A stretch of DNA of 26,160 nucleotides from the NCBI GenBank assembly GCA_031376265.1, contig JANMDK010000393.1, positions 1 through 26,160 on the forward strand. The letters are read 5' to 3'. A model generated the notes under the pieces. It was not told the origin of the DNA. It was given only the letters and a program-made list of their open reading frames with translations, and made no database searches. Of the stretch, positions 15,188 to 21,249 are shown piece after piece. Source of the DNA: SZAS-79 sp031376265 (GTDB lineage Bacteria > Pseudomonadota > Gammaproteobacteria > Burkholderiales > SG8-39). Made by a program: the position numbers and the translations under genes. Each line of letters begins with the position of its first letter. Position 1 is the stretch's first letter.

Positions 15188-16927
15188 TTAGCTGGTGCGG
15201 TTGTAATTGACTTCGGTGCAGACGTTGAGCACGGCCTGGCGCTTCTCGTTCTTCACGGCGTTCAGCGCGCGCTTGAGCGCGGGGAGCATTTCTTTCGGGT
15301 CCTCGACGCGCTCGCCGTAGCCGCCGCTCGCCTTGGCGATTTCCTCGAAGCGCGGCGAGGGCTCGAGCACCGAGAAGGGCGGCTTCTCCGCATTGGCTGC
15401 GTGGCCTTTGGGATACATGCTGAGCGTGGCGCGATGCACCGCGCCCCAGCGCGCGTTGTTGTTGATCACGTACAGCACCGGCAGGCCGTGGGCTTCGCCG
15501 ACGAAGTGCGTCGGGGTTGGATTGCCGAACATGTACGCGCCGTCGCCGATTGCGCAGATCACAGTGGCGTCCGGCCGGCCGAGCTTGGCGCCGAGCGCCG
15601 CGCCCATCGCCCAGCCCAGGCCCCCCGAGGGCGGGTGCGAGAAATAGCGTCCCGGCTGGTTGATCGAGAGCTCCTCGAGCACCAGCGGGTACTCGTTGAT
15701 GATGATCGTGTTCTCGTCCGAGACCGCGTTGATGCAGTGGGTCATCCACTTGGTCGAGATCTGGCCGCTCGTCACGGCCGACCCGGCCGCCATGCGCGTG
15801 CGCAGGCGGAAATCGGCCGACTGCTGCGAGATCGCCGCGCGTCGCGCAGCGATCTTGGTTGCCGAACCCGCGTGGCGTTCGGTGCGTTCGGACAGTTTGT
15901 CGAGCGTCGGCGCGAGGCTGCCGGCGAGCGCGATGTCGGTGCGGAATCCGCGCAATGGATAACGCGCGAAGAGCGGATCGACGCCGATGTGCACGATCGT
16001 GCACTCGGGATTGAGCTTCGCGGTGTCCGGGATCCACGGCACGTCGCTGTCGACCACCAGGATCAGATCCGCATCCGGAAGCATCGCGTGCGGATCGAAG
16101 CCGCAGTTCATCGGGTGGTCGGTCGGCAGGGCCAGGTAGCGCGGGCGGTAATGGATCACCGGGATCGCGTAGGTCTCGGCCAGCCGCGTGAGCGCCTGCG
16201 CGGATTCCGGCGTGCGCCCGCCGTTCGACGTGATGATCATCGGGTTCTTCGCGTTGCCGAGCAGCTTGGCAACTTCGTCCAGCGTGTCGGGGTCGGCGGA
16301 GGGCGGGCTCATCGGAGCAATCGTCGTGCGTTTGCCGATCTTGGTCTCGCCAAGCTGCGAGGCGAGCACCTCGCGCGGCAGCGTGAGGTACACCGGGCCG
16401 CAGGGTTCGCTCTTGGCGATGGCGAGCGCGCGGTCGACAACGGATTCGACCTGCGAGGGATGGCGCAACTCGTAGTCCCATTTGACGAACTCGCGCAGCA
16501 TGCCGCCCTGGTCGAACTGTTCCTGCGCCCAGTTGATGTAGTTATTGCGCGAGCCGAGCAGGCCGCCTTCGGTGATCGGCGTGCGGCCGGCGGTGAAGAG
16601 GACAGGAATGTTCTGGCGCGCGGCGTTGAAGAGGCCGTTGATCGAATTCGCGGTGCCCAGGCCCACGTGAACCATCATCGCCTGCGGGCGGCCGGTGACC
16701 ATGTAGTAGCCGTGCGCCATCGCGATGCCGACGTTTTCGTGCGGCACGATGATCGGCTCCGGCATCTGCCAACCCAGCGTGCGGCCTTTGGCCAGCGCCT
16801 CGACCAGCGGCGGGAAGTCGGTGCCAGAGTTGCCGAAGAGGTAATCGATATCGAGTGTAGCGAGCAGGGCAAGATACGCTTCGGCTACGGTTTCTGGCTT
16901 GAATTCAACGGTTTGGCCGGTCTTCAT
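15188..16927 (-). CDS. thiamine diphosphate-requiring enzyme (acetolactate synthase/benzoylformate decarboxylase-like)
   Basis: This 579-residue ThDP enzyme has the usual three domains: N-terminal pyrimidine-binding (about 14-190), central (about 215-345) and C-terminal pyrophosphate-binding (about 400-565). E64 in VPHENVGIAMAHGYYM is the conserved glutamate that activates ThDP, and GDG (461-463) to NN (489-490) is the Mg-ThDP motif. Retention of E64 argues against glyoxylate carboligase, which lacks this Glu, even though ureide genes lie next door. The family decarboxylates 2-oxo acids, alone or with C-C ligation; the substrate is unknown. GGAGG lies 5 nt before the ATG. It is the first gene of a five-gene operon and diverges from the HTH-aminotransferase gene. 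Confidence 0.93.
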   Translation of the reverse strand: MKTGQTVEFKPETVAEAYLALLATLDIDYLFGNSGTDFPPLVEALAKGRTLGWQMPEPIIVPHENVGIAMAHGYYMVTGRPQAMMVHVGLGTANSINGLFNAARQNIPVLFTAGRTPITEGGLLGSRNNYINWAQEQFDQGGMLREFVKWDYELRHPSQVESVVDRALAIAKSEPCGPVYLTLPREVLASQLGETKIGKRTTIAPMSPPSADPDTLDEVAKLLGNAKNPMIITSNGGRTPESAQALTRLAETYAIPVIHYRPRYLALPTDHPMNCGFDPHAMLPDADLILVVDSDVPWIPDTAKLNPECTIVHIGVDPLFARYPLRGFRTDIALAGSLAPTLDKLSERTERHAGSATKIAARRAAISQQSADFRLRTRMAAGSAVTSGQISTKWMTHCINAVSDENTIIINEYPLVLEELSINQPGRYFSHPPSGGLGWAMGAALGAKLGRPDATVICAIGDGAYMFGNPTPTHFVGEAHGLPVLYVINNNARWGAVHRATLSMYPKGHAANAEKPPFSVLEPSPRFEEIAKASGGYGERVEDPKEMLPALKRALNAVKNEKRQAVLNVCTEVNYNRTS

Positions 16928-16959
16928 GGAGCCTCCAGAGCCGGCGCTTAAGGCCGGAT

Positions 16960-16976
16960 TGTTCGCAGTAAGAACA
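16960..16976. promoter_or_regulatory. GTTC/GAAC dyad upstream of the ThDP operon, candidate IclR operator
   Basis: TGTTC and GAACA are perfect 5-bp inverted arms around 7 bp. The inner 15-mer starts GTTCG and ends GAAC, similar in length and outline to the PcaR/PobR-type boxes bound by IclR-family regulators. It lies 33 bp before the ThDP gene start, and the operon carries its own IclR gene at the end. Binding is inference. Confidence 0.4.
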
Positions 16977-16981
16977 GTTGT

Positions 16982-16997
16982 TTGGTTGATGAACCAA
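16982..16997. promoter_or_regulatory. TTGGTT-GATG-AACCAA dyad in the divergent control region
   Basis: A perfect 6-bp inverted repeat with a 4-bp spacer lies between the divergent ThDP and HTH-aminotransferase genes. It resembles the TGGTTCAACCA dyad at 25310-25320 but has three extra bases in the middle. Either the operon's IclR protein or the GntR protein encoded at 23371 could bind it; the sequence does not decide. Confidence 0.4.
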
Positions 16998-17059
16998 TCC
17001 TACGCCCGGCGAGGAGCGACAAACAGGGGTGTTCCGCAAATTGTGTACGCAACCTCACT

Positions 17060-17087
17060 TTGTCAAAATTATTTTGTCAGCTAAAAT
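17060..17087 (+). promoter_or_regulatory. putative sigma70 promoter of the HTH-aminotransferase gene, near-leaderless
   Basis: TTGTCA (17060-17065) and TAAAAT (17082-17087) are separated by 16 bp in a locally AT-rich stretch. Transcription would start around 17093-17095, on or next to the ATG at 17095. That explains why no ribosome site precedes this start codon and suggests a leaderless mRNA. Confidence 0.5.
17061..17079. promoter_or_regulatory. 19-bp near-palindrome between -35 and -10, candidate autorepressor operator
   Basis: TGTCAAAATTATTTTGTCA is symmetric about T17070: eight of nine base pairs match, with the single T/T mismatch at 17063/17077. It fills the spacer of the putative promoter, where a bound protein would block RNA polymerase. 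The downstream gene begins with a Cro/YdaS-like DNA-binding domain, so autoregulation is a natural inference. Confidence 0.5.
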
Positions 17088-17094
17088 CCGCCAC

Positions 17095-18591
17095 ATGAAC
17101 TGCGCAGAAAAGCTTGTCGAGGTTTTTGGCAGCCAGGCCGATGTGGCCCGGGCTTTCCAGCTCGACCGCGCGGTGGTCAACAACTGGGTCAAGACCGGCT
17201 ACGTGCCGGCGCGTTGGGCAATGGAAGTCGAGCAACTCACCGGCGGGCGCATCCTCGCCGTCGACGTGCTAAACGACGCCGCCGCGCGCAAACCCGTCAG
17301 AGTGAAATCCAGGCCCGACGACTTCGCCGGCGCCACCCTTGGGAGTGACGCAATGAGCAAATTTGCCCCCGCGAAACGCATCCAGTCTTTCCACCCGCCG
17401 CAGCGCACGCTGATGGGCCCGGGTCCGACCGAAATCCACCCGCGCGTGCTCACCACGATGAGCCAGCCGGCGATCGGCTACCTCGACCCGATCTTCGTCG
17501 AGATGATGGAAGAGCTGAAGTCGCTGCTGCGTTATGCATACCAGACCAAGAACCCGCTCACTTTTCCGGTCTCCGGCCCGGGTTCGGTCGGCATGGAGTA
17601 CTGCTTCGTCAACATGGTGGCGCCCGGCGACAAGGTCGTCGTCTGCCGCAACGGCGTGTTCGGCGGCCGCATGATCGAGAACGTCGAGCGTGCCGGCGGC
17701 GTGGCCGTGATCGTCGAGGACAAGTGGGGTGAGCCGGTCGACCCGCAGAAGCTCGAGGACACCCTCAAGAAGAATCGCGATGCGAAAGTGGTCGCCTTCG
17801 TCCATGCGGAAACTTCGACGGGCGTGCAGTCCGACGCCAAGACGCTGGTCGAAATCGCGCACAAGCACGATGCGCTCACGATCGTCGACGCGGTGACGTC
17901 GCTGGGCGGCACCCCGGTGCTGGTCGACGAATGGGGTATCGACGCGATCTACTCGGCGAGCCAGAAGTGCCTTTCGTGCACGCCGGGACTTTCGCCGGTG
18001 TCCTTCTCGGAGAAGGTCGTCGAGCGCGTCAAGGCGCGCAAGGACAAGATCCACAGCTGGTTCATGGACATGAACCTGCTGCTCGGTTACTGGGGCGCGA
18101 CCAACCGGACGTACCACCACACCGCGCCGACGAATTCGCTTTTCGCGCTGCATGAGGCGCTGCTGCTGATCCGCGAGGAAGGCCTCGAGAACGCCTGGGC
18201 GCGCGCAACGCGTCACCACATGGCGCTCAAGGCCGGACTCGAGGCGATGGGCATGAAATTCCTCGTCAACGAGAAATACCAGCTGCCGCAGATGAACGCG
18301 GTGCTCTGCCCCGAGGGCGTAAACGAAGCGGAAGTGCGCAAGCGCCTGCTGAACGAGTTCAACCTCGAGATCGGCGCAGGCCTCGGGCCGCTGGCCGGAA
18401 AAATCTGGCGCTTCGGCCTGATGGGTTACTCGTGCCGCCCGGAGAACGTCATGGTCTGCCTCTCGGCGCTTGGCTCGGTGCTCGACGACATGGGGCTGCC
18501 GATCCACGTGGGCGATGCCGAATCGGCGGCGCACGGCGCGTACGCGCAGATGCACGTGAAGGACGCTCAGCGGAAGAAGAAAGCCGCGTGA
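17095..18591 (+). CDS. YdaS/Cro-like HTH domain fused to a class V aminotransferase (alanine/ureidoglycine-glyoxylate aminotransferase-like)
   Basis: This is a 498-codon frame. Residues 1-62 (MNCAEKLVEVFGSQADVARA, then DRAVVNNWVKTGYVPARWAM, EVEQLTGGRI) match the YdaS/Cro helix-turn-helix pattern. Residues about 63-86 form a polar linker. From residue 87 (MSKFAPAKRIQSF) a complete PLP-dependent class V aminotransferase follows: GPGPTEIHPRVL, D265 in IVDAVTSLGG, K291 (PLP Schiff base) in SASQKCLSCTPG, and HHTAPTNSLFALHEALL. The family moves an amino group to or from glyoxylate, and PucG of purine catabolism belongs to it. Allantoicase follows by 66 bp, which supports a ureide role. There is no stop or frameshift between the parts. 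An internal ATG at 17353 with GGGAG upstream could give a separate 412-residue enzyme, so one frame may yield two products. The GTG at 17029 lies in the promoter and was rejected. Confidence 0.85.
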   Translation: MNCAEKLVEVFGSQADVARAFQLDRAVVNNWVKTGYVPARWAMEVEQLTGGRILAVDVLNDAAARKPVRVKSRPDDFAGATLGSDAMSKFAPAKRIQSFHPPQRTLMGPGPTEIHPRVLTTMSQPAIGYLDPIFVEMMEELKSLLRYAYQTKNPLTFPVSGPGSVGMEYCFVNMVAPGDKVVVCRNGVFGGRMIENVERAGGVAVIVEDKWGEPVDPQKLEDTLKKNRDAKVVAFVHAETSTGVQSDAKTLVEIAHKHDALTIVDAVTSLGGTPVLVDEWGIDAIYSASQKCLSCTPGLSPVSFSEKVVERVKARKDKIHSWFMDMNLLLGYWGATNRTYHHTAPTNSLFALHEALLLIREEGLENAWARATRHHMALKAGLEAMGMKFLVNEKYQLPQMNAVLCPEGVNEAEVRKRLLNEFNLEIGAGLGPLAGKIWRFGLMGYSCRPENVMVCLSALGSVLDDMGLPIHVGDAESAAHGAYAQMHVKDAQRKKKAA

Positions 18592-18615
18592 GCTAATACT
18601 GTAAATTTTCCGTGA

Positions 18616-18636
18616 AAGCCGCCTACACAACGGCTT
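18616..18636 (+). other. small stem-loop in the aminotransferase-allantoicase gap
   Basis: AAGCCG (18616-18621) and CGGCTT (18631-18636) form a 6-bp stem with a 9-nt loop in the 66-bp gap before allantoicase. No T-tract follows, so it is not a convincing terminator. It may merely stabilise or process the transcript. The allantoicase ATG lacks a clear ribosome site. Confidence 0.3.
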
Positions 18637-18657
18637 CCGGGATTAATCTGCCGAACT

Positions 18658-19668
18658 ATGAGCGCTGAGGACAAGCAAGCCCATCCCTTTGCGCAATGGG
18701 CGAACCTGGAGCTGCCCCGCCTGGGCACGCGCGTGGTGTACGCGAACGACGAGTTCTTCGCCGCCAAGGAGCGCCTGATCGACCCGGCCGAGCCGGTGTT
18801 CATCAAGGGCAAGTACGACAACCACGGCAAGTGGATGGACGGATGGGAAAGCCGCCGCAAGCGCGTCCCGGGACACGACCATTGCATCATCCGGCTCGGC
18901 GTCCCCGGCGTGGTTCGGGGCGTGGACATCGACACCAGCTTCTTCACCGGCAACTACCCGCCTTTCGCCTCCATCGACGGCTGTAGCTCGGAAGACGAGA
19001 TCCCGGGCGAAAACGCCGGCTGGCGCGAGATGCTTCCGAAGATGAACGTCAACGGGAATTCGCACCACCTGGTGCCGATCGCGGACGGTCCGCCGGTCAC
19101 GCATCTGCGCTTCAACATTTATCCGGACGGCGGCGTCGCCCGGTTGCGCGTCTACGGCGAAGTCCGGCCCGACTGGAGCCGCCGCAACCCGGACGAGACC
19201 ATCGACCTGTTCGCGCTCGAAAACGGCGGCCGCGCGCTCCTCTGCAACAACCAGCATTTCAGCAGCATGCACCGCATGAACCTGCCGGGCCGCGGCATCA
19301 ACATGGGTGACAGCTGGGGCACGCGGCGGCGGCGCGAGCCGGGCAACGACTGGGTCATCATCGCGCTCGGTCACCCGGGCGTGATCGAGAAGATCGATTT
19401 CGACACCGCGCACCACAAGGGCAACTACCCGGATCGCACCTCGATCCAGGCGGCCTTCGTGGCCGACGCGAAGCTCGAAACGCTGGAGCGTCTGAGCGAA
19501 CTCTGGCCGGTGTTGCTGCCGGAAACCAAGCTCGAAGCCGACAAGCAGCACTTCTTCACCAAGGAGCTGAACCCACTGGGCTTGGTCTCGCACCTCCGGG
19601 TGACGATCTACCCGGACGGCGGCATCAGCCGCCTGCGCATTTTTGGCCGAATCGCAAAGGGTGTCTGA
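18658..19668 (+). CDS. alc: allantoicase (allantoate amidinohydrolase)
   Basis: Allantoicase hydrolyses allantoate to (S)-ureidoglycolate and urea. The 336-residue length matches the family. Two homologous jelly-roll repeats are visible, each ending in the same block: IYPDGGVARLRVYG (YPDGG at 155-159) and IYPDGGISRLRIFG (YPDGG at 318-322). The first repeat opens with RVVYANDEFFAAKERL and GKWMDGWESRRKR, and the paired FFTGNYPP and HKGNYPD segments are typical of allantoicases. The ATG at 18658 fits the usual N-terminus, although no good ribosome site precedes it. Upstream is the HTH-aminotransferase; the racemase begins 2 bases after the stop. Together they suggest a ureide degradation unit. 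No ureidoglycolate lyase or urease gene lies in the window. Confidence 0.95.
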   Translation: MSAEDKQAHPFAQWANLELPRLGTRVVYANDEFFAAKERLIDPAEPVFIKGKYDNHGKWMDGWESRRKRVPGHDHCIIRLGVPGVVRGVDIDTSFFTGNYPPFASIDGCSSEDEIPGENAGWREMLPKMNVNGNSHHLVPIADGPPVTHLRFNIYPDGGVARLRVYGEVRPDWSRRNPDETIDLFALENGGRALLCNNQHFSSMHRMNLPGRGINMGDSWGTRRRREPGNDWVIIALGHPGVIEKIDFDTAHHKGNYPDRTSIQAAFVADAKLETLERLSELWPVLLPETKLEADKQHFFTKELNPLGLVSHLRVTIYPDGGISRLRIFGRIAKGV

Positions 19669-19669
19669 G

Positions 19670-20347
19670 ATGGCTGCGCGAAAAATCCTGGTGATCAACC
19701 CGCACTCGCTCGAGGAAATGACGTGCGAGATCGAAGCCGCGGTCGCCCCGCTTCGCATGACGGGCGGCCCGCAGATCGAATGCGTGACGCTTGCAGAAGG
19801 GCCGCCCGGCATCAACAGCCAGCAGGACGGCGACAGCGTGATCGCGCCGATGCTCAAATTGATGCGCGCCCGTGAAAAGGAGTGCGCCGCGTTCGTGATT
19901 GCCTGCTACGGCGACCCAGGCATCGACTCGATGCGCGAGGCGAGCTCGAAGCCGGTGTTCGGCATCGCCGAGTCTGGGATCCTCACCGCGCTCACCTTGG
20001 GCCAGCGGTTCGGCGTGATCGCACTGTCGGCCAAGGGCGTGTCGCGGCAACTGCGCAAGATCGCGACTTTCGGCGTGACCGAGCGGCTCGCGCGCATCCT
20101 GCCGCTCGAAATGGCCGCGGCCGACACGCTGGACGAAGGAAAGACTTACGAGCGCATGGTCGACTGCGGCAAGGCCCTGTGCGACAAGCACGGCGCCAAC
20201 GTGGTCGTCATGGGCTGCGCCGGCATGGCTGGCTATCGCAAGCCGCTGCAGGACGCGCTTGGGATTCCCGTCGTCGAACCCACGCAAGCCGCGGTGGGGA
20301 TGGCGCTGGCGCGTGTGCAGCTGGACTGGGAAGGCGTAGCCGGGTAG
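19670..20347 (+). CDS. Asp/Glu/hydantoin racemase family protein (allantoin racemase-like)
   Basis: This 225-residue cofactor-independent racemase has both active-site cysteines: C79 in VIACYGDPG and C183 in VMGCAGMAG. The N-terminus KILVINPHSLEEMT matches the NPNSxxxMT opening of hydantoin/allantoin racemases (HpxA type). Next to allantoicase the likely role is interconversion of allantoin enantiomers, but hydantoin racemases and other members of the superfamily cannot be excluded. The ATG at 19670 is separated from the allantoicase stop by one base, implying translational coupling. An upstream in-frame Met at 19643 lies within allantoicase and was rejected. Confidence 0.9.
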   Translation: MAARKILVINPHSLEEMTCEIEAAVAPLRMTGGPQIECVTLAEGPPGINSQQDGDSVIAPMLKLMRAREKECAAFVIACYGDPGIDSMREASSKPVFGIAESGILTALTLGQRFGVIALSAKGVSRQLRKIATFGVTERLARILPLEMAAADTLDEGKTYERMVDCGKALCDKHGANVVVMGCAGMAGYRKPLQDALGIPVVEPTQAAVGMALARVQLDWEGVAG

Positions 20348-20367
20348 CTCCCAATGCTGCCATTTGT

Positions 20368-20384
20368 GGCCTGAACCCCAGGCC
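20368..20384 (+). terminator. candidate hairpin after the racemase gene
   Basis: GGCCTG and CAGGCC form a 6-bp GC-rich stem around a 5-nt loop, 20 bp after the racemase stop. It overlaps a 10-bp palindrome CCAGGCCTGG (20378-20387). No T-tract follows, so intrinsic termination is uncertain. Confidence 0.35.
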
Positions 20385-20410
20385 TGGCGCGGCTCTTCGG
20401 GGAATATGTT

Positions 20411-20456
20411 GCCATTGGATTAGTCCGCTTCAGTCCCCGCGAACTTCACCAATGGC
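20411..20456. repeat. inverted repeat upstream of the small ORF/nucleotidyltransferase pair
   Basis: GCCATTGG (20411-20418) and CCAATGGC (20449-20456) are perfect 8-bp inverted arms 30 bp apart, about 50 bp before the small ORF. They could bind a dimeric regulator or form a long hairpin; nothing else in the 157-bp gap is recognised apart from a TAGAAT hexamer at 20494-20499 close to the ATG. Confidence 0.35.
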
Positions 20457-20504
20457 CACGTTCTTGCGCCGAGAGACTAGAGCGAAAATTGACTAGAATG
20501 GCGC

Positions 20505-20741
20505 ATGAGTTTCATCCTTCCGGACCAGCAGCCGATCGGCCGCACCATCGGACGCCGTATACAGGCACCGGCCGGCGTTCCGCCGTCGCGCGAGGCGCGG
20601 GATGCGCTCGATTCATGGGCAAACCGCCTCACGCGCACGCCCAAAGGCATTTACCGCTATTCGAGCCACGCCGAGATGGAATGCGATCGTGAGCGCTGGC
20701 GAGTGCTGGCGGTTGTAGATACCGTCCGGGCGCGTGGCTGA
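20505..20741 (+). CDS. small hypothetical protein (78 aa) paired with a nucleotidyltransferase
   Basis: I do not recognise the family. The protein is short, Arg-rich and soluble, with a proline-containing N-terminus (SFILPDQQPIGRTIGRRI), a helix-prone middle (SREARDALDSWANRL) and GIYRYSSHAEMECDRERW near the C-terminus. It has no signal peptide or membrane segment. Its stop overlaps the nucleotidyltransferase start by 8 bp, indicating co-translation. A TAGAAT hexamer sits 6-11 nt before the ATG and there is no ribosome site, so the start may be leaderless. The arrangement, a small protein just before a nucleotidyltransferase, resembles toxin-antitoxin operons, but that role is only inferred. 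Confidence 0.65.
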   Translation: MSFILPDQQPIGRTIGRRIQAPAGVPPSREARDALDSWANRLTRTPKGIYRYSSHAEMECDRERWRVLAVVDTVRARG

Positions 20742-21222
20742 GTTCACACGGCCTGCGACCTGGGAGGACGTCAAGCGCCTCGCGCGCTACCTGGACGAGG
20801 CAGGCGCCGAGTACGCGCTCATCGGCGGATACGCCCTCGCGGCGCACGGCCTCGTGCGGCTCACCGAGGACATCGACATCCTGGTTGACCCGAGCGCCGC
20901 CAACAGCCGCCGCTGGATCGTTGCGCTTTCCCGCTTGCCCGACGGCGCGGCGCGCGAACTCGCGGTCGAGCCGGACGTATTCGCGCGGGACACGTCATAC
21001 GCTATCCGCATCAACGACGAGATCACGGTCGATGTGCTGCCGGCGGCGGCTGGCGTTCCATGGGAAGTGCTACGTGATTACGTTGGGGACGTGGTGCTCG
21101 ACGGCGTACGTGTTCGCGTTCTGAGCCTGGAAGGACTGCTCAAGACGAAGTCCGGTGCGCGCCCGAAAGACCAGCTCGACGCGGCAGCAATTGCCGGCGC
21201 GCTGGCCGAGTTGCGGAAGTAG
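20734..21222 (+). CDS. nucleotidyltransferase (AbiEii/DUF6036-like)
   Basis: This 162-residue protein of the nucleotidyltransferase superfamily has the signature ALIGGYALAAHGLVRLTEDIDILV, in which GG (31-32) and Asp46/Asp48 form the usual catalytic pair, with a third Asp at 100 (ITVDVLP). The C-terminal VRVLSLEGLLKTKSGARPKDQLDAAAI is typical of AbiEii/DUF6036-type proteins, some of which are toxins that modify tRNA, while others are unstudied. The start is a GTG inside the end of the small ORF; no ATG lies nearby, so translational coupling is likely. It converges on the Bug gene ending at 21250. Confidence 0.85.
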   Translation: MAEFTRPATWEDVKRLARYLDEAGAEYALIGGYALAAHGLVRLTEDIDILVDPSAANSRRWIVALSRLPDGAARELAVEPDVFARDTSYAIRINDEITVDVLPAAAGVPWEVLRDYVGDVVLDGVRVRVLSLEGLLKTKSGARPKDQLDAAAIAGALAELRK

Positions 21223-21249
21223 GCGTGGTGACCCGCGAGGGAAGTAGCC

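Noticed and set aside
15116..16951. 611-codon plus-strand frame
   Set aside because: Antisense to the ThDP enzyme, with low-complexity Arg/His/Val composition and no motif.
17029..17094. Upstream GTG extension of the HTH-aminotransferase
   Set aside because: The extra 22 codons cover the AT-rich promoter and palindrome and have no HTH similarity; the ATG at 17095 starts the recognisable domain.
17269..18630. 453-codon minus-strand frame
   Set aside because: Antisense to the aminotransferase, whose PLP-binding motifs are clear.
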